From UBA1422 sp041859095 (lineage in GTDB: Bacteria; Bacillota; Clostridia; Peptostreptococcales; Anaerovoracaceae), in assembly GCA_041859095.1 (NCBI GenBank), contig JBHEKY010000006.1, forward strand, positions 9,144-73,143: a stretch of 64,000 nucleotides of DNA, written 5' to 3'. Below the pieces are notes generated by a model, which searched no databases, was not told the origin of the DNA, and saw nothing but the letters and a program-made list of their open reading frames with translations. How positions within the stretch are numbered: the first letter of the stretch is position 1; each line of letters starts with the position of its first letter. Of this stretch, positions 16,875 to 24,320 are shown piece after piece. The position numbers and the translations under genes were made by a program.

Positions 16875-17051
16875 TTAGAAAAAAATTATATACAATGATA
16901 TTAATAGACATATAACAACTACAGCAATACATACTATTCTCAAGGCTTTTTTTACTTCCGGGTTAAGTTTTGGAAGCAACAATTTATTTGCAGCTATTGC
17001 GATACAAATAACTGTTAACACGCAAATCAAAATTAAAATCTTACTATCCAA
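16875..17051 (-). CDS. Tiny membrane protein with two predicted spans
   Basis: A 58-codon frame starts at TTG (17051) with GGAGGG 8 nt upstream. It encodes two hydrophobic stretches (about 4-22 and 38-58) around a short basic loop with LLLPKLNPEVKKAL. The strong ribosome site, the compact two-helix pattern and the fit to the gap support a real gene. Function unknown; tiny hairpin-like membrane proteins are often toxins or regulators of membrane complexes. Confidence 0.5.
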   Translation of the reverse strand: MDSKILILICVLTVICIAIAANKLLLPKLNPEVKKALRIVCIAVVVICLLISLYIIFF

Positions 17052-17082
17052 TTATAAATCCCTCCTTCTATTCATTCCTCAA

Positions 17083-17201
17083 TTATTGAGTCCTCTTTTT
17101 ATAAGCATAGACCCAGGTAATGTCCGCAACAATTCCTCCCATGAACAGGCAAACAACTAATATGATTGATGCTGCGGTTCTTATTATTGTATTTTTTTCA
17201 T
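17083..17201 (-). pseudogene. Tiny single-span membrane protein gene with a homopolymer frameshift
   Basis: ATG at 17201 with GGGAGAG upstream is followed by a run of seven A. In the zero frame it stops after five codons (MKKIQ). Shifting by one base in the A-run gives a 39-residue protein, MKKNTIIRTAAS..., with one clear membrane span and a basic tail (AYKKRTQ). This may be a broken gene, a sequencing error in the homopolymer, or a gene read by slippage on the A-run. Confidence 0.4.
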
Positions 17202-17335
17202 AAGTCTCTCCCTTTCAATGTGTTTATGTATACATAGTGGTATTAATGTGCATTTTGCTTTTTTGGTTCATTTCGCCAATTTATCATTTTAGTTCATTCA
17301 TGTCAAGGCTTCCTCTTTTTTTAAACAACAAAAAT

Positions 17336-17355
17336 GCCCCTGCATTGGCAGGAGC
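17336..17355 (-). terminator. Terminator at the end of the pyl operon
   Basis: On the minus strand GCTCCTGC, loop CAAT, GCAGGGGC (one G-U), then ATTTTTGTTGTTT. It lies 29 bp after the csaA-like stop. Confidence 0.8.
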
Positions 17356-17383
17356 TTTGTATGGCACATTGTGTATTTAGTTA

Positions 17384-17728
17384 TCAGCCTAGTTTGTCGC
17401 CTTTCTTCACCGGTTGCTGGGGCTGGATCAAGACGACCCCTTGTGATGCATAGACGCCAAGGATTAAAACCTCCGACATGAAGTCTTTAATTTGCTTTGG
17501 CGGGAAATTAACCACACAAAGCACTTGCTTGCCTACCAAGTCACCTGCTTCATAGCATTGGGTGATTTGCGCGCTGGATTTTTTGACACCGATTTCGTCG
17601 CCGAAATCAACCCACACTTTGTACGCCGGCATTCTTACCTTATCAAAAGATTCTGCCGCCACGATTTCTCCAACCCGTATATCTAGCTTAGCAAAATCTT
17701 CAAATGTAATCGTATTTTTTGTTTCCAC
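17384..17728 (-). CDS. csaA: CsaA-family tRNA-binding-domain protein, last gene of the pyl operon
   Basis: 114 residues match the CsaA/EMAP-II-type OB fold that binds the tRNA elbow; in CsaA it is a stand-alone dimer. Family marks are FAKLDIRVGEIVAAESF at the start, KSSAQITQCY in the middle and VNFPPKQIKDFMSEVLILG near the end. The likely start is GTG at 17728 with AGGAG 9 nt upstream, that SD overlapping the TAG of pylSn. The pylSn frame continues across this TAG for four codons straight into csaA, so UAG decoding would fuse them. Its place in the operon suggests it helps hold or deliver tRNA-Pyl; this is inference. Confidence 0.85.
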   Translation of the reverse strand: METKNTITFEDFAKLDIRVGEIVAAESFDKVRMPAYKVWVDFGDEIGVKKSSAQITQCYEAGDLVGKQVLCVVNFPPKQIKDFMSEVLILGVYASQGVVLIQPQQPVKKGDKLG

Positions 17729-17740
17729 TTTGCGATACTC

Positions 17741-18076
17741 CTATTCGTCTTTTTTTCTTTTTTGCAAATCACTGCCGTAGTGTTCCGAGAAGAAAGTAGC
17801 CGAGTATTTTTCCATCTTCCACTCAGGCACTTTGCAGTCGGGACAAGGGGTGAAAACCCACTTGTTCCGAAGCCACCGTGCGGCTCTGGATTTTCTGGAA
17901 TTATAGATACGAAAAGACTTGCCGCAATGGGTGGTGACGATGGCAACATTGCCCCGCACATCCATGTCGCGAATGCCGTGGAGCATGCCGCTTTTGGAGG
18001 GCCATAGCTTCATTTTATCCAGGAGCAGGAATAGCTCCGTTCTTTTTCGGTAATACCTTTTTTTGTCGTCACTCAT
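17741..18076 (-). CDS. pylSn: Pyrrolysyl-tRNA synthetase N-terminal domain, separate subunit
   Basis: Bacteria with pyrrolysine split PylRS in two; PylSn is the small basic tRNA-Pyl-binding part. The 111 residues show YYRKRTELFLLLDKMKLWPS, then TTHCGKSFRIYNSRKSRAAR followed by WLRNKW, and the conserved Cys pair CPDC. These include zinc-binding His/Cys positions known from PylSn. It follows pylD by 55 bp and ends in TAG at 17741-17743. The frame then runs open into the csaA-like gene. The ribosome site is weak (GGAAAG). Confidence 0.92.
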   Translation of the reverse strand: MSDDKKRYYRKRTELFLLLDKMKLWPSKSGMLHGIRDMDVRGNVAIVTTHCGKSFRIYNSRKSRAARWLRNKWVFTPCPDCKVPEWKMEKYSATFFSEHYGSDLQKRKKDE

Positions 18077-18131
18077 TTTATTTCGCTTTCCAAGGTGGGA
18101 TTTTTCGGACCTATAAAATCACCATGTTTCT

Positions 18132-18920
18132 TTACAGTGCCATGGCCAGCATGGTTGCGGTGCCGATGTCCAGCATGTCGTGCACCAATTGGTTTTTGAA
18201 CTGTTCGGCTGCCTCTGCATCAAGCCCCAAAGGGATGCCGGGAGCTGCAATCAGTGCATCGGGTGCAAGCATTTCCTTGTGAATCCACGCTGACTCAGGG
18301 GTGGCTTCAATAATGTATGGAAAATGGATGATGTCCTGGGGGCGGTTGGGTTTTCCTTGGAATGGATCTTTGTCAAAGACCGTCACCCGGGCACCCTTTG
18401 CCAGCAGAATCTCTTCTGCATGCCTGCCCACCGGTCCATAGCCTAAAACCAACACAGGTGCGTCTTTTATATCGGCGTTTTTTTTGTTGATCATGGCTTC
18501 CAATGCGGCAACATAGCCAGCGGCGGTGGCCAGATTGTTCTCCCCGATTTTTGGCGCTTTGGTATTCATCGCAAGGAAGCGGTCATCATCAGCAATGAAA
18601 ATCAAATCAGCACCGGTGGTATAGGCTTCATAAATGCCATTGACGTCGGATTTTTCCATAACAATGCAGTTGAATCCGGTACTCCGCACAATTGCTGCCA
18701 CGGACTGTGCAAACTGCCCAATCACGCCCAGTCCGGCGGTGACAGGCACTGCCGCCACCAAAGCATCCCCGCTAAGCCGCCGCAACTCCAAAGGCGACCG
18801 GCCGGCGGCTTTGGCAGCCAGCTCCAGCAAGGACAGTCCTGTTTTTTCCTTGAGTTCCAGGTCCCGTCTTTTGCAACCTTCTTCCATATCCAAAATCCAT
18901 TCAGTAATTAATCTTGTCAA
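18132..18920 (-). CDS. pylD: Pyrrolysine synthase PylD
   Basis: PylD oxidises (3R)-3-methyl-D-ornithyl-lysine, leading to ring closure and pyrrolysine. The 262 residues show the family pattern: an N-terminal helical part (EKTGLSLLELAAKAAGRSPL), VPVTAGLGVIGQFAQSV, and a Rossmann NAD site (VLVLGYGPVGRHAEEILLAKG). The C-terminal segment is ATPESAWIHKEML...APGIPLGLD. TTG at 18920 is chosen: GGAAGGA lies 6 nt upstream, and the resulting length and N-terminus (TRLITEW) fit other PylD. The longer open frame upstream only overlaps pylSc. It lies between pylSc and pylSn in one operon. Confidence 0.92.
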   Translation of the reverse strand: MTRLITEWILDMEEGCKRRDLELKEKTGLSLLELAAKAAGRSPLELRRLSGDALVAAVPVTAGLGVIGQFAQSVAAIVRSTGFNCIVMEKSDVNGIYEAYTTGADLIFIADDDRFLAMNTKAPKIGENNLATAAGYVAALEAMINKKNADIKDAPVLVLGYGPVGRHAEEILLAKGARVTVFDKDPFQGKPNRPQDIIHFPYIIEATPESAWIHKEMLAPDALIAAPGIPLGLDAEAAEQFKNQLVHDMLDIGTATMLAMAL

Positions 18921-19012
18921 GGCGATTCCTTCCGTTGGCTTAGTTTTTACCTTCACATACGCGAGGCTGTTAACATAGGTTTTGTCTTTGCATTCGCAAG
19001 GCAATCCAATTC

Positions 19013-19852
19013 TTATAGTTTTAGCGGGACGCCATCCAAGTAAGCAATACTTTTGCCGGCACGCTTGATGGTCTGGTATTCTCCTTTGAGCATGGCAATT
19101 CGTTCCAGCCCCAAGCCGATGCCCACCCAAGGATCAAAGATGCCCCACGCAGGGTCTAAGAGGTGGGGTCCATAAGCGCCGGATGCCAGCTCCATACCGT
19201 CTACCACAATGTCCAGGGTTTCCCCATAGACTTCGGATTTTTCTACTTCAATTTCGTAATGATTAATGCCCACTGCTTCCATGGCTCCATGAGCCAAGAC
19301 TTCCAGACGAGACATCTGCTCCCCCTCTTTGACGCCTGCCAGTTCCACCAGATTCAGCATGGTGAATTCATTCATGTGTTTGGCCCCCTGGGATTCTTTG
19401 CGGAAGCAAGATCCGATTTCAAAAATACGAACCGGTTGATTGGTAATGGCGTACAAATTACGCATCACTTCATATAGATTTGGTGCAAGCATAGGACGCA
19501 TACAGTGCTTTGAATCGACCCAAAAAACCTGGTCAGTCAGGGGATGGCCCGCTGTAATGGTCATCTTGGCCAACATCTCAGCTGTAATCAGAACAGGGGT
19601 AGAAACCCGGGTAAAGTCGATTCCGATAAGCCATGCGGTCATAGCTTCTTCAATTTGGATAGTCAGTGGCTTATGGGTTTCATGAAGAAGCTTGGCAAGC
19701 TTTGCTTTATTTTCTTTGACCAATACCAATTCCAAGCTTTTGAATACCCGATTTCGCTCTTCCGCGGAATCAAATGTTCGGGATGTATCTTTGGGATTCC
19801 CGTTGAGTTCGGTCAACCGTTGACTTTGAGTCACGGTAAATTTCTCTTCCAT
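19013..19852 (-). CDS. pylSc: Pyrrolysyl-tRNA synthetase catalytic subunit
   Basis: This 279-residue class II synthetase core charges tRNA-Pyl with pyrrolysine. Motif 2 (FEIGSCFRKES) and motif 3 (GIGLGLERIAM) are clear. The pocket segment reads EFTMLNLVEL, where archaeal PylRS has MLNFCQ. The Asn that contacts pyrrolysine is kept, but the next pocket position (Cys348 in M. mazei) is Val. The pocket Tyr is kept in SEVYGETLD. ATG at 19852 has AAAGGAG 6 nt upstream. The tRNA-binding N-terminal domain is encoded separately (pylSn), as in Desulfitobacterium. Confidence 0.95.
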   Translation of the reverse strand: MEEKFTVTQSQRLTELNGNPKDTSRTFDSAEERNRVFKSLELVLVKENKAKLAKLLHETHKPLTIQIEEAMTAWLIGIDFTRVSTPVLITAEMLAKMTITAGHPLTDQVFWVDSKHCMRPMLAPNLYEVMRNLYAITNQPVRIFEIGSCFRKESQGAKHMNEFTMLNLVELAGVKEGEQMSRLEVLAHGAMEAVGINHYEIEVEKSEVYGETLDIVVDGMELASGAYGPHLLDPAWGIFDPWVGIGLGLERIAMLKGEYQTIKRAGKSIAYLDGVPLKL

Positions 19853-19884
19853 ATGATTCTCCTTTGACTACTAGGCTCTTGGGT

Positions 19885-21009
19885 CTAGCGCTTCGCGAAA
19901 TTCCCTAGCATTTTCACTCGCTTGCTCTTCAATTCCAATTTCGTCGAGGCCGCATTGATGAACGTGCCTCGCCATGGATCTTGCCCCGGTTGGTAATCCG
20001 TGATTACCTCATCCGCACCGCAGAATCCAGGCTTATGGGTAAGAGGGTTTCCCATGGTCATAATCCGCTCGCCCAAATGATGGGGAATGTTACGGTTAAA
20101 CAGGTAATGCTCGTAGGCAACGTATTTGCCCTGCCGCTCCTGATTCTTCAAAAAATAGCCGGTGGAGAACAAGTCCCGAAGCTCCTCCAGCAGATTCATC
20201 CCCGAGCTATGAAGTACAGCAGTCGGGGTTTGGCTGGGAATTCTCGCGTCAATTTCAAGCATTTTAAAGACACCGTTATGTTCGATCACCTCCAAATCCA
20301 TAATCCCATGCAGATTGATTTCTTCGGCTATGCAAAATGCCATTTTGCGCAAAGTCTCTTCCTGGATGGACGTCAGGCCACAAGGGGCTGTCACCATTTT
20401 ACAGTCATAACGCTGATCCATGTGGATTTGGGTCACCAGATAGGTTCGGTACATCCCTGGCTTTCCAATGATTTCAATCGAGTAAGAAGGTCCTTCCATG
20501 AATTCTTGGATAACCAGATCGCATTCTTTTTCTAGGGCTATATGAAGTTCGTCAGGTGTATCCAGACGTTGTACACCATGACTTCCACTGTCGCAATCCG
20601 GCTTACAGATATATGGGTACGTCCCTCCAGGGAAGTATTCGGGCACGGGGATTCCGCATTTTCGAAAAAGCAAATCCGATTTTTTCTTCGAGGATGACAG
20701 TTGGTATGCCTGCCAGTCGAAAGCCAGGGTATATCCCTTTTCCTTGGCATCCTTGTCCAACCATCTCAATACTGCATCATTTTCTAAGGCCGGCAAAACG
20801 ATGTCCGCCTCTTTCATGTCCACCATAAGTTGACTACTCCGCTGGAACAGGTCCTCGCATACAAACCTGCTGCAAAGATGTCGCGCCGGGGCATCCGGAT
20901 TTTTGTCCACCAGAATGGTTTCAATGCCTGCTTTCATCCCAAGATAACAGGCTTCAATTCCCTGAAGCTTCCCTCCGATGATGACAATCTTGTTATTCAA
21001 CGCACTCAT
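19885..21009 (-). CDS. pylC: 3-methylornithine-lysine ligase PylC
   Basis: PylC is an ATP-grasp ligase joining 3-methyl-D-ornithine to the epsilon-amino group of L-lysine. The 374 residues begin with the family's VIIGGKLQGIEACYL and VDKNP segments. The ATP-grasp core follows (SSSKKKSDLLFRKCGIPVPE, YICKPDCDSGSHGV) and the metal-binding end (LEVIEHNGVFKMLEIDARI). ATG at 21009 is preferred to 21033 on family N-terminus and an AGGGGGG element, although the spacing (12 nt) is long. The stop is TAG; readthrough would end after about 18 more codons in a frame different from pylSc. Confidence 0.93.
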   Translation of the reverse strand: MSALNNKIVIIGGKLQGIEACYLGMKAGIETILVDKNPDAPARHLCSRFVCEDLFQRSSQLMVDMKEADIVLPALENDAVLRWLDKDAKEKGYTLAFDWQAYQLSSSKKKSDLLFRKCGIPVPEYFPGGTYPYICKPDCDSGSHGVQRLDTPDELHIALEKECDLVIQEFMEGPSYSIEIIGKPGMYRTYLVTQIHMDQRYDCKMVTAPCGLTSIQEETLRKMAFCIAEEINLHGIMDLEVIEHNGVFKMLEIDARIPSQTPTAVLHSSGMNLLEELRDLFSTGYFLKNQERQGKYVAYEHYLFNRNIPHHLGERIMTMGNPLTHKPGFCGADEVITDYQPGQDPWRGTFINAASTKLELKSKRVKMLGNFAKR

Positions 21010-21053
21010 GAACGTTTGTATCCCCCTATTCATTATTTTAAGACGACGATTTT

Positions 21054-22058
21054 TTATTTCATACCCTTCAAAAGGGATAGATATGCTTTGTATGATTCCG
21101 GTGATCCGACGTTCATGCCTAAGTCTGAAATAATTCGGCTGGCTTCCAATACAGTTCTCCCGCCTTCCTCCACATCCATGGAAGACTGGGCCACACCCAT
21201 GAGCCCTGAGGCTGGAGGAATGATTGATGTCACCACATTTGCGCCTGCGTTAAGCCTGTCCCGGAGCCCAGCGATGCCATCCACATCCAGAGAGGCGGGG
21301 ATCAGCGCGTAGGGATACAGAATCCGAAGCAAGGCAATGACTTTCAATTCTAACAATCTATCCGTGGCAAAAGATTCCTGCATTGGGATTCCTTCCTGGG
21401 GAACGAAACTCATGATTCGCATCTGCATTGCTCCGATTTCGCCCATTGCAAAAAGTGAATCGGCGATGTCGGCAGCGGTTTCTCCTACGCCCGCCAGCAG
21501 ACCCTCTTCAACCAACATACCCTTGCTTTTGGCATATCGTTTGGCATGTATCCGCTCATCATAGCTTTGATCCAAGCGCAAACGGCCGAACAAAGCACGG
21601 TTATGGGTTTCCTGATATAGCGCATACCAATCGGCACCCGCCTCTGCAAATCCATCAATCCATTCATCCGGAATGTACCCTGGTGATATCATCACTGGCA
21701 AACCAGTTTCCGATTTGATGACTTTGGTCAGCTCCATGACGCTTTGGAATCCTTCTTTATGAAATTCCGGGTCTTCTCCCATGGTAAGATCTATGAGGTG
21801 CACGCCGGATTTGGCCAGGTCCATGGCCAGGGTTTTCGTCTCCTCAAACGTCTTGCGGTATCGGTCTATGGGATTGGATCGCCGGTAGTAACAAAAGGCG
21901 CAATTGTTTCTGCACCAGGTTGTAAAATATACAAAACCGTATAGAAAGACCTGGTCCCCTGTTGTGGTTTTTCTTGCTTCCCTGGCACGGGAAAAAAGAT
22001 CCGCCAGTTCCTTGGGGTCATCCGAGTTTAAGATTTTGATGATTTGGTCTTTGTCCAT
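21054..22058 (-). CDS. pylB: Methylornithine synthase PylB (radical SAM)
   Basis: PylB rearranges L-lysine to 3-methyl-D-ornithine by radical SAM chemistry. The 334 residues contain the cluster-binding CxxxCxxC (CRNNCAFCYYRRSN, about residue 48), a TIM-barrel body and the conserved SFVPQEGIPM and ASLDVDGIAGLRDRLNAGAN segments, which follow PylB and biotin-synthase-like enzymes. ATG at 22058 is used, with GAAGGGA upstream; the upstream TTG start would lengthen it by five residues. It is the first protein gene after tRNA-Pyl. Confidence 0.93.
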   Translation of the reverse strand: MDKDQIIKILNSDDPKELADLFSRAREARKTTTGDQVFLYGFVYFTTWCRNNCAFCYYRRSNPIDRYRKTFEETKTLAMDLAKSGVHLIDLTMGEDPEFHKEGFQSVMELTKVIKSETGLPVMISPGYIPDEWIDGFAEAGADWYALYQETHNRALFGRLRLDQSYDERIHAKRYAKSKGMLVEEGLLAGVGETAADIADSLFAMGEIGAMQMRIMSFVPQEGIPMQESFATDRLLELKVIALLRILYPYALIPASLDVDGIAGLRDRLNAGANVVTSIIPPASGLMGVAQSSMDVEEGGRTVLEASRIISDLGMNVGSPESYKAYLSLLKGMK

Positions 22059-22108
22059 GATGGGTCCCTTCAATCGTTGGCATAAATGCCTCTATTTTCG
22101 ATAAAAAT

Positions 22109-22180
22109 TGGCGAGGAGCCCGAGAGTTTCACTCGGCTGCATAGATTTAGAGTCTATGTGATCCATCCGATCCGCTCCCC
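22109..22180 (-). tRNA. pylT: tRNA-Pyl (anticodon CUA), pyrrolysine/UAG decoding
   Basis: The 72-nt gene folds in the unusual tRNA-Pyl shape: a 7-bp acceptor stem with one G-U, a single base before a 4-bp D stem (GATC/GATC) with a 5-nt D loop, and a 6-bp anticodon stem (CATAGA/TCTATG). The anticodon loop is CTCTAAA (anticodon CTA at 22148-22150), the variable loop is three bases (CAG), and the T stem is CCGAG/CTCGG. Discriminator G and CCA are encoded (22109-22112). It starts 4 nt after the RACo-type stop codon, so it must be cut out of the operon mRNA or have a promoter inside that gene. Confidence 0.95.
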
Positions 22181-22184
22181 ACAG

Positions 22185-23591
22185 TTAAAAGGCCAGCGCT
22201 TTCATGTATTCATCCTGGAAGTCGCTGCAGGATGCCAGTTCAATGTGCTCCACCCTGGTTGGCACCGATTTCGCCAGCTCCATTTCAGCCTCGTTCATCA
22301 ATGCCATGGAAACCCCAGCTCCCGCGGTGTTCCCTGCGGAAATGATTTTATCCAAGGGCAAAGAAGGAATCAGTCCAATGGCCACTGCGCTTTCTTTATG
22401 GATAAAGTTGCCAAATGCCCCGGCGATGATGATTTTATGGATGTCTTCCGGTTTTTTGTCCATCCGTTTCAGCATAATGGAAATACCGGCAGCCACTGCA
22501 CCTTTTGCTAGCTGGACCTCCCGGATATCTTTTTGAGTGACGACGATGTCTTCACCGTCTTCTTTGTAGACCAAAACAAATTCCCGTCCCTCTTCGCTGT
22601 TGATGAGCCGGTCCGCAAGGGGGCTGCCCGGGTGCGTTTTCTCTAAGTCTTCTTTTGACGCCAGCCGTCCTTTGATGTTAATTAAGCCAGCGCCAATCAT
22701 CTCCGCCATGACGTCAATAATTCCGGAGCCACAAATGCCAACCGGTTCAGCGTCATCAACGGTTTTGATAAACACTTCATCGTCTTTGATCTGAATCTTT
22801 TCGATGGCTCCCGGTGCGGCACGCATGCCGTTTCGGATGGTGGCACCTTCAAAAGCAGGGCCTGCTGCGGTGGAGCATGTCAAGGCAACGCCGCCACCAG
22901 ACAACACGATTTCACCATTTGTACCGATGTCCAAAAACAAAGTTAATTTCTCTTCATCAAGAATTCTGGTTGCCACAATGCCGGCAACAATATCGCCTCC
23001 TACATGACCTGCAATATTAGGCAGTAGCGTGATTTGTGCATCTTTGGAAACCAAAAGACCTAATTCGGTTTGGCTTAACTGCAGGGTGCCGGTATACATG
23101 GGGGAAAAGGGCGCTCTGGCCAGGCTAGCCGGTGGATATCCCGCAAAAATATGGGACATGGTGGTGTTTCCACCGACAGTCACTTGTAGAATTTCGTCTT
23201 TGTCTACGTTATGTTTCGTAATCAGTTCCAAGGTCAGGCCGTTTAGTCCTTCTAAAATTTTTGCTCTGACGTTTGCCAACCGCTGAGGGTCGTCGTCACA
23301 GTAGGTGATTCTGGAAATCACGTCAGCACCAAATTCATTTTGAGGATTGGTGCATGCGGCGGGACCCAATTCCTTTCCTGTTGATAAATCCCAAAGCATA
23401 GCGACCACGGTGGTGGTCCCAATATCAAAAGCTACCCCATATCCGAGTCTGTCGGTTTGGGCCGCGAAGTCGGCTGGGAAAGTGACTAGTTTTGTTTTGC
23501 GTCCGTGGGCGTCCTTCAGAAGATTTGCGCCTTTGCACTTTCCGCACTCGCTGCAAATTCCGGAACACTTTACTGTAGATTTCAAGCTCAT
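22185..23591 (-). CDS. ATP-dependent reductive activator of corrinoid proteins (RACo/RamA-type, DUF4445)
   Basis: ASKHA-fold activators reduce inactive Co(II) corrinoid proteins to Co(I) using ATP. The 468 residues contain the actin-like nucleotide site (GYGVAFDIGTTTVVAML, about residue 50), VGGNTTMSHI, LFLDIGTNGEIV and IIIAGAFGNFIHKESA. The N-terminus has a compact Cys-rich stretch, CSGICSECGKCKG, where classical RACo has a full ferredoxin domain. The archaeal RamA C-terminal 2x[4Fe4S] domain is absent. It is in the operon with the UroD-type methyltransferase and pyl genes, so it probably serves methylamine- or betaine-type corrinoid proteins. Confidence 0.9.
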   Translation of the reverse strand: MSLKSTVKCSGICSECGKCKGANLLKDAHGRKTKLVTFPADFAAQTDRLGYGVAFDIGTTTVVAMLWDLSTGKELGPAACTNPQNEFGADVISRITYCDDDPQRLANVRAKILEGLNGLTLELITKHNVDKDEILQVTVGGNTTMSHIFAGYPPASLARAPFSPMYTGTLQLSQTELGLLVSKDAQITLLPNIAGHVGGDIVAGIVATRILDEEKLTLFLDIGTNGEIVLSGGGVALTCSTAAGPAFEGATIRNGMRAAPGAIEKIQIKDDEVFIKTVDDAEPVGICGSGIIDVMAEMIGAGLINIKGRLASKEDLEKTHPGSPLADRLINSEEGREFVLVYKEDGEDIVVTQKDIREVQLAKGAVAAGISIMLKRMDKKPEDIHKIIIAGAFGNFIHKESAVAIGLIPSLPLDKIISAGNTAGAGVSMALMNEAEMELAKSVPTRVEHIELASCSDFQDEYMKALAF

Positions 23592-23627
23592 TTTTCTCTC
23601 TTTTCGTGTTTATATCAGTTTCGTCTT

Positions 23628-24320
23628 CTATTTTTTGTCAGTGTTTTGTTTATTTTTGATGTTGCAAAATGCACAACCGGATTTGTTTCCCCGGCAATCG
23701 GCGCATTCGGCGTTAAGGCGGACATATGAATCATTCACCCGAAATGTCATCCCCCCACAGGATTTCAGTGGCAGCAAAATTCCGGTGGGTCTGGTTTCTA
23801 CGCCAATGGCGGCGCCGTCCAAGAGGGTCGACAACTCTTTCATCTGAAGGGATTCCATCCCATAGAATCCAGGGCCAAATCCATCGCTTAGCGCGCCCTC
23901 TCCTTCAATCATTTCTTCCAGACGCATCCTACCGGCCTCGGTAAAGGCCGTGCCCCAAATGTCCGCAAATAATTGATTCATAATTGGTTCTCCATCCAAA
24001 TGGTACTCGCCCGCAGTAAGCAAATGCACGTACACGCCTTGAATGGCATCCGGATCTAATTGCTCAAAGGCATTGCAATGAAAGACCACCCCATCGATGG
24101 TGGCAGTAGATCCTGACAAAGTAGGCATATCATAATAGGAGTAGATTGCTTTGATATTGACTCGGCTCCGTATTCTCTCCCTGATTTCAAAGGCTTCTTT
24201 TCGCATTCTCTCATATTTCGGTCCCGGTCGGTCAATTCCGCTGGTCTCCATGAAGTATGCATCAGCCAGTGCGTCACAGTCTTCTGTTGGGATTGCGATG
24301 ATTTGGTTTTTTATATCCAT
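23628..24320 (-). CDS. Vitamin B12-dependent methionine synthase activation-domain-like protein
   Basis: The 230-residue protein resembles stand-alone MetH reactivation-domain relatives found in corrinoid methyltransferase clusters. Central segments GFGPGFYGMESLQMKELSTL and ETRPTGILLPLKSCGGMTFR correspond to the AdoMet-binding region, and a Cys-rich tail (CADCRGNKSGCAFC) could bind metal or a cluster. It overlaps the CobW-type gene by 10 bp. It probably takes part in remethylation or repair of the corrinoid protein. The stop is TAG, followed in frame by TAA five codons later. Confidence 0.75.
   Translation of the reverse strand: MDIKNQIIAIPTEDCDALADAYFMETSGIDRPGPKYERMRKEAFEIRERIRSRVNIKAIYSYYDMPTLSGSTATIDGVVFHCNAFEQLDPDAIQGVYVHLLTAGEYHLDGEPIMNQLFADIWGTAFTEAGRMRLEEMIEGEGALSDGFGPGFYGMESLQMKELSTLLDGAAIGVETRPTGILLPLKSCGGMTFRVNDSYVRLNAECADCRGNKSGCAFCNIKNKQNTDKK

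Noticed and set aside
18921..19130. 70-residue N-terminal extension of PylD
   Set aside because: The extension overlaps pylSc in another frame, has no family similarity, and a TTG with a good SD at 18920 gives the expected length.
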